DNA of 26,344 nt from Planoprotostelium fungivorum (GCA_003024175.1 MDYQ01000307.1:1-26344); one strand, 5' to 3'; counted from the first letter of the stretch, positions 11,341-21,178 are shown. Numbers and translations: made by a program. The notes: generated by a model not told the origin, from the letters alone.

Positions 11341-11700
11341 AGTCCTGGTCCGGTGAAAATGACGCATGGACGAGGAGCTTCTCAGGACGAATATATCTTA
11401 CCTTTGTTCCGAGGGCTTCCTTCTCGCGATTTATTCTGAGATGTTGACGAGGTGGCGTGGCGGATGTTCTGGGAGAGGGGTTCATTGACCCGCGTGAGTC
11501 AAAAAAAGAATGAGAGAAATAAACCTGCGAGGGCCCAAAGTGCTTTAATCGTAAGTAACCTGCCAGTTGTCACTCCCGAGAGGGATGAAGATATCGATAA
11601 AGGAGATCAGCTTGCGAAAAGATCTGAGAACCCAATGCACTCCGGTAACATGGTTACCTGCGGGAGGTGAGGCTGCAGAAGAACATTCAAAGGAGGAGGA
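11341..11700. promoter_or_regulatory. Shared intergenic region of two divergent cell-surface genes
   Basis: About 360 bp separates the start of the minus-strand receptor kinase from the plus-strand esterase. No coding frame is supported in it. Both promoters must lie here unless they sit inside first exons. I see no clear TATA box. Short frames such as the one near 11452-11670 lack any family motif. Confidence 0.45.
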
Positions 11701-13172
11701 ATGAGCGACACAGGAGGACTTCTATTTTATTCGGTTCTTTGGGGTGAGCGAAATCTTCGCATGCGAGCCGATCACTAAGACCATCAGCTCTCCTAGTCGT
11801 GGTATCTGGGGCGTGTAATAGTCCTCTCCCCGATGGCTATGTTCCTGGTGTCACCACATCCTTCCAACTTGCTGCGGGCTGGGCTCTCTCACAGCCTTCG
11901 AGAAACTGGACTGTGCACATTCCGCAAGACTACGATCCGACCATCCCTACACCCGTAGTCTTCTCCTTTCACGGGGCTACACGAACTGTGGTCGATGAAG
12001 AAGACATCAGCGGTCTATCGGTCAACGGACTGAAGATAAATAATACCTCCTTCATCGCAGTATACCCGCAAGGTGTGGCGGGAACCAAAGGGACCACCGC
12101 CTGGATGGGTGATTCTTTCGGGATAGCATCGTAATATTGACAGCTGATAGGTGCTCCGTACTCTGCTACTGGTGTGGACGACGTTAGTTTCGTTCTACAG
12201 ATGGTACACAGACTGAGGAAGGACCTGTGTGTGGATGCCACTCGGATTTACGCTACTGGAAAGTCCAACGGAGGAGGATTCACTAATTACTTAGCTTGCG
12301 TTCCTGCCACAGGAAACCTTTTCGCTGCTTTCGGCACTGTGAGCGCGGCTATCTACACAGGTCAGTCCTTGCGCTCATCGGCTTATACTGAGTGACGGCA
12401 GACTATAGTTTCGGAAGATACAACAACTGTTCCATCAGTCGTGGGATACCCCTCATGGACTTCCATGGAACGGCCGATGACACCATCCTCTACAACGGAG
12501 GGTATTCCAATAATGCTTTGGTTATGTCGACACCCTATTTCGTCAATGGATGGGCTGCCCGTGATGGCTGCAATTTGAGCGATGTCACTGTGTCCATTGA
12601 CAACGTGGGTAACGTATCTCTGGTGATGACTGATGTTGTTGTAGGGAGTGGTCAATGTCACTACGTGGTCACTCAATTGCAGAGACAACACTTGTGAATT
12701 AATTATTCGATGAATCACTTCTGACGAGACTAAAGCGGTCATCCATTTCAAGATCGGAGGCATGGATCATGCTTGGCCTCGGACGACACTTCCAGCCAAG
12801 TGCAAGGGTGTGGCGGGCAACAACGATTGTGACCCCACCGTCATCAACGCCAACGATTACCTTCTTCCTTTTTTCACTCGCTATAATCTACCCTATGTGC
12901 CTCAAGATACCATAGTAGATTCCAGCACAACCAGTACGACAATCAGTACTTCCTTTACGACCTCCTCCACATCCTCCTCAGCGACGTCATCGTTGATGTC
13001 CCCAACCTCTTCCACTTCTTCCACAACAATAGTAGCAGGTAGTGCAACAATCGTGACAAATTATGCATCAACTTTTACCTCCTCCACACGAGTCATAACC
13101 GTCACATCATCGAGCAGTGCGACGAAACTCCTTCTTAGCGGGATCACAATTTTCATGCTTTTTGCTTTATAA
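11701..13172 (+). CDS. Secreted CE1/LpqC-type esterase (feruloyl or PHB-depolymerase-like), probable GPI anchor
   Basis: Alpha/beta-hydrolase of the family that includes feruloyl esterases, acetyl-xylan esterases and polyhydroxybutyrate depolymerases, 423 residues. Exons 11701-11743, 11788-12108, 12151-12360, 12402-12613, 12645-12693 and 12736-13172 join in phase. Splicing exon 1 to 2 creates a signal peptide ending near VSGACNS. Motifs: VVFSFHGA (oxyanion-hole strand), GKSNGGG (nucleophile Ser about 160), HGTADDT (acid Asp about 217), and GGMDHAWP (His about 290). These occur in the correct order. The 49-nt exon 5 supplies TTWSLNCRD, the usual W-x-x-C block before the His strand. The last 80 residues are a Ser/Thr-rich linker ending in a hydrophobic tail (LLLSGITIFMLFAL), as expected of a GPI-anchored or tail-anchored surface enzyme. 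The substrate is not deducible; an extracellular digestive role fits a phagotroph. Confidence 0.85.
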
Positions 13173-13293
13173 AGAGAGAACAATTTTACATCGAAACCCT
13201 GTAGTACTTGATGGCGGCCGTCAATATTCGTGTAAAACATTTTCGTGAACATTTATTGAAAGAATTTCGGAGAAGAACACATCGCCATCAACG

Positions 13294-15146
13294 ATGATGG
13301 AAAAGTGCCCCACGGAGGAACTCCAATTAGGAATTCAAGTGAGTTGAAACAGTGTCGCAGGTATTCCATTAAACTCTGACAGATTGCAACGATCCTTTCT
13401 TACGATGTTTGGAGAGCTGGGACTGAGTTGAAAGAAATCTATACGCAACATCAAGTAGATGTTCCCCGTGCGCTAGAAACAGATCACGTCCAGAAGATGG
13501 CTCGAATGATTGTAGAGGTGTCGAATCTATACAGACAGCTCGATATGTAATACGTGCAGGGTCTTAAATCACCCAAAGATGTCCTAGAGCCTATTCTTAC
13601 CGTACTGGACTCTTTCATCTCCATTGAGAAGATGTCATTTCTCTCTATGTGTCTGACGGAGGGTGTTTTCAAAGCACTCTCAAATGTTCTGTACGAAGAG
13701 TCAAGCTTCGAGATTGTGATTCAATCCATCACTATTCTCTCCAGAGCTGCAGAACGTGCCCCACAAGGTAAATATATACAGATTGTAAGATTTTCAACTT
13801 CAAACCAGCGAAGATCGAGATCGGTTCGTGGCTTATGGAAGATATCCTTCAATGGATGAAGAAGCAGATGACCATTCTCAACCTTCCACCTCCTGTATTA
13901 CGCACGGCGGCAGAACTCCTCGTTGTGCTATTATGCAAATGCAGGGAGAATCAGAAGATCCTCTTCCATGAGTGGTGCGAGATCGCCGCAGAGAGATTGT
14001 GAGTCACGGCATTCTGTCCATCGTCATACTATTTCAGGAATGACATCTGCTGGATGATCACCAAGGCCAACCATTATCCCTACCAACAACTTCTGATCGA
14101 GGCTCTGTGGCGTGCGACAGTATCTGCACCTGATAGGGAGAAATTCATGGAAGTGGGGTTTGGAGGAGACGTCTGGAAGGTCTTCACAAAGATTGAAGGA
14201 GGAAGACTCCAAGAAGGCATCCAAGACGTCGCTCGGATGATCAACTCAACGAACCCCGACACGAAGTGAATGAGATGAATGATGACACCATTGAACACCG
14301 CAGGATATTCCACTTCAGAGTGGGTGAGCTTCAGCTGATGGAAAGAATGTTCCAAAAGATTACATTCCAAGCCGACAAGGGAGGTCTATCCTTTTGTCTC
14401 GAGAATAGCTTGGTCGTGTTTCAGTATTCCAAATTGAGGATCATGAAGGAGGGTTTGTCAACAGGACACGATCGACATTGATCTTCACTTAGATAAGAAG
14501 ACCACAACCACCCAGTTATACCACACTGGCCCTTTCGATGTGATACTCAAAGACGGAGCAGAAGATCAGAGAACTCTGAAATTGATCTTCAGCGATAAGG
14601 AAAACTACGATGTGAGCGATTCAACCTTACAATTCACTGATATCAACCAGATGTTCATCACAAATGTACTCAAGCGGGCAGACCTCAAACCCGTGTGTAT
14701 CTCGTCGACAGACTGATCTGTGAGAAGATGACGACGTTAGGGCATCATCGGCATGTACCAAATACCCCGCTTATCAACTCGATCCAATTTTGAGCATACG
14801 ATCACAAGACAGGGCCAGACAGAAGATGGGGAGGGGGTGTTCAGAGTGACATGTAATCCATTGCAGAAGAGACTCCCGGAGGCCATCGGTACATCTGAGA
14901 GAAGGGAGGAGAACAAGGATGCCAATTTGTCTGATAGGAGAGGGGAGGTCAAGGACGTCGAAGGAGAAAGAAGCTGCAGTGATAGACCCAGGTGAACGAG
15001 AGAGGTATGGAGGTGCAACTGATGTGGTGAGGGAGGATAAATCACAGGGCACGAAGAGGAAGTTGGATGAGACCAGCGAGGTAGCGAAGAATTACATGGA
15101 TGATTTCATCTTCACAGGTACAGAAGACAGACGTGGGAGAGTTTGA
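13294..15146 (+). CDS. SYCP2-like meiotic chromosome axis protein candidate (ARM-like plus SLD module)
   Basis: A 500-residue protein from exons 13294-13338, 13383-13517, 13560-13767, 13809-13998, 14038-14265, 14304-14415, 14465-14692, 14741-14888 and 14938-15146, all in consistent phase. Residues 1-270 are helical and repeat-like. The stretch LIEALWRATVSAPDREKF, then VWKVFTKIE and VARMINSTN, resembles by eye the end of the ARM-like domain of vertebrate SYCP2 (EALCRMT, KAFKRIK, FLNLVNG). Residues 270-382 alternate strands (FHFRVGELQL, GGLSFCLEN, DIDLHL, LIFSD), fitting the Spt16M-like domain that follows in SYCP2. The last 115 residues are charged and contain a basic KRK patch. SYCP2, yeast Red1 and plant ASY3 recruit HORMA proteins to meiotic axes; this protein is far shorter than vertebrate SYCP2 and I see no long C-terminal coiled coil. 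The family call is from memory of the alignment and needs a profile search. The donor GTGTCG at 13518 is needed to skip an in-frame TAA at 13548. Confidence 0.55.
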
Positions 15147-15151
15147 ATAAA
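15146..15151 (+). terminator. AATAAA overlapping the stop codon of the SYCP2-like gene
   Basis: The TGA stop at 15144-15146 shares its A with AATAAA. It lies where a polyadenylation signal would be, giving a minimal 3' untranslated region. Confidence 0.45.
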
Positions 15152-15617
15152 ATGATATTGTATTCTGTCTTTCCTATCCTCTCCGCTCGTCCTATCTTCA
15201 GAGTGGAGCTGACCCATGCAGATGAGGATGACGACGGACTGTCTTCTCGTCGAGTATAGAGTCAGCTTGATCACCTTTCGTGCTGAAATGTACGAAGAGG
15301 ATATTGATTGAAATAAACCATTGAAAACTCCTCTCACTGCTTTGTACACTGATGTCCAAACTCTCAACTATAAATTTCGTGTGTCGAATGTGGTCCGGCA
15401 GTTGAACTCGGCATTCAAATTGTGAACGTCCCGCTCGAACGCACTCTTGTGCCCAGATTTCTTCATTCGATTGTGCAGTAGTTTTGGCCATCTCTTGGCC
15501 ATTAATTCGGCAAACGAATGGTGAACGTTCCGCTCGGGGCCCAGCTTCTGTATCACCTGTGGACATTGACACCTTGCTTACAGTATGGAGAAATGAGATA
15601 CGACGTGATACACATTT
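15152..15617. other. Convergent intergenic region, no confident gene
   Basis: Lies between two genes that end facing each other. A 124-codon minus-strand frame (15572-15198) is open but has no family motif and overlaps the diverged direct repeat described separately. I do not call it a gene. Confidence 0.4.
15429..15547. repeat. Imperfect direct repeat, two copies about 90 bp apart
   Basis: GTGAACGTCCCGCTCG (near 15422) and GTGAACGTTCCGCTCG (near 15520) differ at one base, and each is followed within 6-20 bases by GCCCAG. Approximate positions. The flanks are diverged, so this is an old local duplication. Confidence 0.4.
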
Positions 15618-17583
15618 TTATAGGGGTGGTGTGTATGTGACATCGGTATCAATGGTAAGATAATGGTTGTACCAGTTCATCTGAGGGTTAACGAACTGTA
15701 TTCCAGGAGTGGAGGGCAGAATGATTCCCTCTGACATCTTCCCATTGACTTGAGGCATGACAACATCGACGCAAAAGACGTCAAAGATCCAACCCAGATT
15801 GTCCATAGTGAAGTCTCCAATGTTACTTTGAGCTATTGTCCAATTCGATTTCAGGTACGTTAATTTCCCCTTTAATTTCCATCCATCCAGTGCTGCCTGT
15901 CGCAGATTAATGCGCGGTTTGCTGAGATGATGTATGAACACTCACGTCTCCGGAGGTTTGTACGGCACCCTTCAGAGTGAAAGCTAATTTAGGTTGATCT
16001 GAGGAACTATTTCCCATGAGATAGACTTGTAGATCACCTAGGGCTGTGACCGAGGCACCTGGTGGGCGTCAACAGATATTTTAGAGAATAGAAATTACCG
16101 CCCGGTGCGAATAACACTTTTGGTGTGCTCGTTACGTAGCTGACTATACTCAAATTTTGCCCCGGGTAATTTGCAAAGGGTGGTATCAGTGCTATCCATC
16201 ATCAGCTTACTATTGTATACAAGATCTCATACTCGAGAAATAGTCCGTGTTTAATTTGATGATGCTGTTGGATGGCACGTCCAACGGACCAAATTTGATC
16301 TTCATCATGTCTAGCTCGATTATTTCATATCCACGCACAGTGGTGAGCTCACCTGCTTGCAGGAGAGCAAAGGACATGGAGGTAGGTACGTATTCTGACA
16401 GAAACATGGTGATCATTCGGTTGGAGACCGCTCCTGTTGGTAACACAATCTGTGGACAGGCGTCTTCTGGACACTCTTTCGGTGCATCGGAAACATAAGA
16501 TTCCCCTGCAGAATGATATCACATGACCACCATCTCTTGATCTCAACTCACCTGACTCGAAAAGGACGATGTTGTTACCATCGAACTCAGGGTCCTTGAC
16601 CATACCGATGTCGAAGGCAACATTTGGAAGTATCTTCTGAATGACCAGAAAATTCATCAGTACCTTGTTCAGTCCCCCTGTACAGATTAAGCGTTCGAGA
16701 TGAATGAGTAGTACCTTCGATATTGGAATTCACTGCATCTTGTAACTTGCTGGCGATGTCATTTGACAGTGATTTATGGATCAACTTGAGGATAAAATTG
16801 TAGAATCCACTGTGAAGATTAGACAAGGGATGTACAACGATTGACTCACGATCCTTTTCCTGACACATGAATGTCCAATTTAGAGATGTGAACATTAGTG
16901 CTGACCACTTGAGCCTGAAGGTGCTCATCTTTCGCCTTCAGCTGGAGGAAGACTTCGACCTGTGCTGGTCAATCGAATTTGAGGCAAGTGACTCACAGAG
17001 GCCTCCACGTGAATTTGTGCTTCACCCGTTCCGGAGATATGAGGCCATGAATTCCTTCTATAATGCCAGTGACTGGTGGCATCCGTCTTGAAAGATTCAC
17101 TGTGTTGTCGGTCATTTGAATTACCTTGGATCACTCACATCTTCACAGAGAGACCTCGAATACCTCCCATTTGTGTGAGAGTAACTGTGGCTTGACTGAA
17201 AGAAGTGGAAGATAATTGGGCGTTACTCAACCAGTAGTGCAACTTTCCGATGGGTGATCCCACCTGTTTATTCAATTTTGGATGAACTCTCGTCTCACCT
17301 GTCCATCACTATCGGGGATGTGTACGTTCTGAACAATCTGATGCGATGAGCCGGGTTTCAAGTGTGTGGGTATCACCTTGTTAAGGACATCCAGACCAAC
17401 ATTTTTGAAATAGTCTAATGCACCTTGTGAAAAGGCGGTTGCGAATCCAGGCAGATGTGAGGCGGTTTGGCTCAAACTAACCGTTCGGTTAGTTGCGAGT
17501 GGTTGATGAACATCATAGTTCGGCTGATTCAATAAAGAGGTGGAGGTCGCAACCAAGATGAGAAGAAGAGAGCAGATCCTCAT
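15618..17583 (-). CDS. Secreted BPI/LBP/CETP-family lipid-binding protein
   Basis: Two-domain lipid- or lipopolysaccharide-binding protein of 533 residues, close to the family's usual 450-490 plus linkers. Exons: 17583-17299, 17263-17139, 17099-16997, 16959-16850, 16809-16715, 16677-16552, 16505-16233, 16191-16099, 16058-15946 and 15896-15618; all phases agree. The signal peptide is MRICSLLLILVATSTS. The N-terminal barrel begins with GALDYFKNVGLDVLNKVIP, the usual family opening helix, and continues through ISKLDIHVSGKGS and LIHKSLSNDIASKLQ. The C-terminal barrel has MFLSEYVPTSMSFALLQAGEL and the hallmark block SNIGDF followed by VVMPQVNGKMSEGIILP. In animals such proteins bind bacterial lipopolysaccharide or carry lipids; in a phagotroph an antibacterial or lipid-scavenging role is plausible but inferred. 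A two-cysteine patch ECPEDACPQ marks the inter-domain region. Confidence 0.85.
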
Positions 17584-17773
17584 TTTCCTTGTGTGACACG
17601 TTATTTGTGATTCTCATCTATTGAGCATTGTAGTTGTAGAGGCACATTTCATGACGTTCAATCATAACCGCGTCGACGCCTGCGAATGCGAATCGGAAGG
17701 AACGAAATTGAACACAATCACCTCACAATGGACAACACGACACCTACCGCTCAACCCACTCTCAGCCAGCTCA
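17584..17773. promoter_or_regulatory. Divergent promoter region
   Basis: 190 bp between the start codons of the BPI-like gene (minus) and the small plus-strand gene. Both must be transcribed from here. No specific motif is assigned. Confidence 0.4.
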
Positions 17774-18050
17774 ATGGCTGCGGCAGACCAATTCAAATCC
17801 TTCATTGGTCACCTCAATAATGCAAGAAATGATACCGTCCAGACAATGAGGATACTCCAGACTTTCTGGGCTCTAGCACAAAACGAGGGTGCTCCTCTCT
17901 GTACAGACCGACGCTCTCGTTAATCGTCTTCTTGAAAACGGCCCCTTCGAGTTCAACCTCCCTCCTGCTCTGTGGGTGGACCCTGTTTCACAACAATATC
18001 AAGATACGTACAACAACCTCGCCACAGGCACAGTGTACATAAAATACAGA
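17774..18050 (+). CDS. Small unidentified protein, 3' end unresolved
   Basis: Start ATG at 17774 (MAAADQFKSFIGHL). Exon 17774-17836 joins across a 40-nt GT-AG intron to 17877 onward in phase. The joined frame reads helical sequence followed by LLENGPFEFNLPPALW and QQYQDTYNNL, which looks like a conserved small-subunit protein, but I do not recognise the family. The frame stays open into the tandem repeat of the convergent minus-strand gene, where it gives a meaningless Val/Ala/Phe-rich translation. The true stop is therefore probably near 18050 after an unrecognised junction; the end given is approximate. The two genes overlap or nearly overlap tail to tail. Confidence 0.45.
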
Positions 18051-18096
18051 TTATTTGTAGTTATTTATTTGGAGGATATACCTGTGACGGTCAACA

Positions 18097-18260
18097 GCCA
18101 TTGTCGCGGTATCAGCAGCCTTTATTGTGGTGTCGGCGACCTTGTCGCGGTATCAGCAGCCTTTGTTGTGGTGTCGGTGACCTTCGTCGCAGTATCGACG
18201 GCCTTCGTCGTGTTTGTGGCCTTCGTCGCAGTGTCGGCAGCCTTCGTTGCGGTATTGGCG
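18097..18260 (-). repeat. Tandem 21-nt repeat encoding a seven-residue (D/N)TATKAA-type unit, eight copies
   Basis: Eight consecutive units of 21 nt, except one of 18 nt and one of 20 nt (18139-18158). On the minus strand each codes for variants of DTATKAA, DTATKVT and DTTTKAA. Two 42-nt double units near 18102-18185 are almost identical, so part of the array duplicated recently. The 20-nt unit lacks one base near 18143 compared with the others. Confidence 0.8.
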
Positions 18261-19114
18261 ATATTGTTGGGCCACCTCTTGCGGAGAAATTCTGGGATTC
18301 TGGTTCCGATGAACGTCGCTATGTAGGCCAACGTTGCCCCGCGGCCACAAAAGCTCTTGATCGAAAAGGAGCGAAGGTCTGCCTCCACATTATCTGGGGT
18401 TGCATGCGGCATGCCAAGCCTGTGTCGCCAGCGGTCGATCATTAGCTGGTCCGTCTTGGGTACGGCTGCAAAATTGCGGAGCCAGTGCGCACGCCTGGTT
18501 ACAAAATAAGTCGGTACGATGATGGCAGCGAACGTGGCAGTGTAGAAGGTGCCTTGCTGGAAGACTTCCCCAAACCAGAATGGGCTCACTGCTGCAAGTC
18601 TAGGCGAGTAAAACAGGGGGTAGTCTCGCGCAGCCTGGTCTATCTTTTCTTGAACACCTGATTTTCAGATCATTTCAAACATGTTCTTTACGACGCCATC
18701 AAGAACATCAGAAGTCGACTCACCAGCAGGTTGTGCGGGTCCCTTCGCCTTCACAGAATCGATAAATGCCTGATCGGACAATTTGAGCGAGAGGTTCAAC
18801 TCTCTTTCTGTTGCGATCTCTATCCACGTCCCAGTAGCAGTCTTCGCTGGTCTAATCGCCTCTTGATCTGGTAGTCGATCAACATCAGCGGCGAGGGCGT
18901 CTCTCTTGGCTTCGACAGTTGTGAGTCTTCTCAAATAAGAGTCGTCTCGAGGACGAGGATGTGATGTAATTTGTGGTGATGCTAATCTTGAGAAGCTCAC
19001 CACCTTGAGCGTTCGACTGAAACGAATCAAACGCTGAGTAACTCTTCGAGTAGTACAGAACCATCGAAATGGGGTGGAGTAGACTGTCCAAAGCAATGAG
19101 ACCATGCCAAGCAC
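18122..19114 (-). CDS. Membrane protein with C-terminal Ala/Thr/Lys heptad repeats, truncated by a frameshift
   Basis: Unrecognised protein of 308 residues from exons 19114-18724 and 18657-18122 (66-nt intron, phase 1). The N-terminus from the Met at 19114 is Arg-rich with hydrophobic residues and no acids, compatible with a mitochondrial presequence, but other frames upstream to 19338 are also open, so the start is uncertain. The middle has charged helices (VEAKRDALAADVDRL, ERELNLSLKL). A hydrophobic stretch ATFAAIIVPTYFV, near residue 155, is probably membrane-spanning, with a second weaker one ATLAYIATFIG. The tail is the heptad array TATKAADTATK, predicted to form an amphipathic helix of the kind that lies on lipid surfaces. 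A missing base in the array moves the frame to a TAA at 18122; without it the frame would continue to about 18050. Confidence 0.6.
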
Positions 19115-19339
19115 ATTGATTGCGTGGTGGGAAAGTCTGTAGAGGTGTTGACATAGATAGCCAGAACGTGAGCAACCGAGTTCCGTCGTTGAGTGTTTGA
19201 TGTGTACTCAGTGTCTGCTTCAGTGATGTTGTCAAAGCGAGAAGCTGACGTTGTCCACGTTGTCTGAGAATGATCTCTCCTCATGAGAATTTGAAGGGGT
19301 TCGCACGCTGTCAATTGGACCAAACTGAGAAGCACCATC

Positions 19340-20094
19340 TCTGCACGTCAGAAAAGGTAGGACGCTAAATCAAATATGAACATGTAGCTCTCCATCTGTG
19401 TGGAATGGATGACTTTGTGATTTCACCTCTATTTTTTTTGCAGTCATTTGGAGCCCTGTAGAGGTCCTGGAGACGATGCAACGAAAAATATGGAGAATAA
19501 AGATTGGGACTTGAAGCAGGATTGAACTTGCGAGTCGCAAAGTGCGGTTCGCAGATGCACATTCCAAAAACAAAATTTTTCGAGAAACAGCCCAGCCAGC
19601 CCCCTGACGCCCTGGCAGAAAGGATCCAGACGAGAGATGAACGTTTTGAGTGAGTATCCTCGTTGGTCCGATTGACCTCTACCTCCACCTTCTCGTCCTG
19701 CAGAACCTAAACTTAATCAAGTAATTATATGGTATGGTATGAAAGACGAACAGAGTCAGGGGGAGGCGAACTGAAATCACGCTGCATGACTGTAACCGGT
19801 GGTTGCTTCAAGGTATGTAAAGCATCTTGTATTTTTTCCCCTTGGCTTCAGCGAAACAAAAAGCGAATCATCTCATGATCTGAAGATCACGTGATGGTGG
19901 GAGCGCGATCACGCACGACCGCTATTCTTGTGAAACGGAGTTATAACTCTACTATGTCTCTTAGAATCCGTTGTGGCAGAGTGCCCTCATGAGGATCTCA
20001 TGGCAGAAGCGGAGGAAGAGGGATTCTCCAATTACAGAGTGGTCAATGTCATTTCCAACTGAATACACAAGTAAGCACTTCCCCACCACCAAAC
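19340..20094. other. Gene-poor stretch with unresolved short frames
   Basis: No confident gene. Plus-strand fragments look locally coding: 19555-19650 (HIPKTKFFEKQPSQPPDAL) before a good GTGAG donor, and 20000-20060 (EDLMAEAEEEGFSNYRVV). I could not join either in phase to a start and stop. A 107-codon minus-strand frame at 19365-19688 overlaps the first and has no motif. A short palindrome TTGCGAGTCGCAA lies at 19528-19540. Confidence 0.35.
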
Positions 20095-20301
20095 ATGCCT
20101 CCCAAAGCTTATGAGACTCCTGCAGATCTTGTACAGGCGGCCAAGGACTATGGCGGAGACATCCGGAGAGAACAGATGTCTTACATCACCCAAACCAGGA
20201 GTGCTGGTCAGAAAGCTTGACTAAGAGAGGAGGGATTGAGCACTTCCAACATCACTCCAGGCTTTCTTGACGCAGCAAAGGACATTGTCAAGAACAATTG
20301 A
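20095..20301 (+). CDS. Small two-exon gene, 50 residues, function unknown
   Basis: Exons 20095-20206 and 20261-20301 join in phase 1 across a 54-nt GTCAG...CCAG intron, giving MPPKAYETPADLVQAAKD, then a Gly-rich turn, a second helix, and SAGFLDAAKDIVKNN before TGA. Both halves share the pattern of Ala-Ala-Lys-Asp inside an amphipathic helix, giving a small internally similar soluble protein. I do not recognise a family. An alternative acceptor (AAAG at about 20107) could link the second half to frames upstream, so the start is not certain. Confidence 0.45.
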
Positions 20302-20702
20302 ACGGCTTTGTGAGCCACAAATAAATTGATCTCAGCCTATTCATGTGCGCCTGCCTTTTGCCTCCTTGTGTCTTTCGTATGAATTGAGTGTGTAGATTTC
20401 CACCCACTGCATAAAGCGAGTACAGAGCACACAAACGCTTACAAATGTTCTGCAGAGGATCACCAAACAGAACACAGGAGACAAGCATTCAGAGTGAGTC
20501 GAGTTGTAGAGAAATGGACTATAATACCCCCTTTTACTATGATGTCATGCAATAGTTGTATGGATCCATGACTGTCCTGTGATCTGATTGACTTCCGTTC
20601 TAATACATTAGGAAGCGATGCAGTCCCAGTGACCTCCCTGACTCACAATCACACTGAGTTGAGGGACATCAAAGTTGTATGAACAATCATAGATTGTTGG
20701 AG
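20302..20702. other. Intergenic stretch, nothing supported
   Basis: About 400 bp between two small genes. A 66-codon minus-strand frame (20488-20288) is present, but it overlaps the end of the small plus-strand gene and has no motif. No RNA gene signature was recognised. Confidence 0.4.
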
Positions 20703-21014
20703 CTACAGCAAGCCGCCAGAATCGATGTTGGTGGTATCCGACGATTCAACTCGATAGCTCACCCCATCGCTCCCGTCTATTCGCAGAGGTGGCTCTTTTG
20801 AGATCTCCTTCAATGCGAGAGGTGTGATGTTTGAGAGGGAAACACTGAAGAATGGTTCGGCTTGACTTGGAGTATCCGTTCTCTCAGAACCCGCACAAGG
20901 ATGGGGATGATGATCTCTGAGTCATGATGGTGAACAGAGAGAAGAGGATTTATTTGGGAGACATGATATCTAGCTACCGCTATCGCTGTGCGGAGCGGAT
21001 CGATTCCTTTTCAT
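20703..21014 (-). CDS. Small two-exon gene, 82 residues, function unknown
   Basis: Exon 21014-20978 begins MKRNRSAPHSDS and joins in phase 1 across a 63-nt intron (donor GTAGCT, acceptor TCAGAG) to exon 20914-20703. The joined protein continues with PFFSVSLSNITPLALKEI and PPLRIDGSDGVSYRVE before TAG. Total 249 nt. It is Ser/Asp/Pro-rich, with one likely beta-strand segment, and looks disordered at both ends. No family recognised. It lies head to tail behind the D-amino-acid oxidase gene on the same strand, 164 bp away. Confidence 0.5.
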
Positions 21015-21178
21015 CGTGTGGGACGGCACTGCCTTCTGTTTTGTTGGAACAAGAGACAAATCAAAAAAATACACTGATTTAGTGTGATTTTCCTCGGAGG
21101 GGCGGAGGATAATTCAGCGAAGAAATAAAGATACAACCAGATCATACGTCTCAATTCATCGACCAAAAAGAACTTTCT

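Noticed and set aside
13548-13550. In-frame TAA in the SYCP2-like gene, suggesting a reassigned stop codon
   Set aside because: A 43-nt phase-0 intron (13518-13560 region) removes it, and TAA, TAG and TGA all act as stops in other genes here.
15198-15572. 124-codon minus-strand frame
   Set aside because: No motif and no promoter space; it contains the local direct repeat and is probably chance.
17889-18445. Long plus-strand frames of Val/Ala/Phe/Ser repeats
   Set aside because: They are antisense shadows of the heptad repeat on the minus strand.
19515-19575. Possible tRNA (palindrome TTGCGAGTCGCAA and GGTTCGCAG resembling a T-arm)
   Set aside because: The T-loop consensus fails and there is no matching D-arm or acceptor stem.
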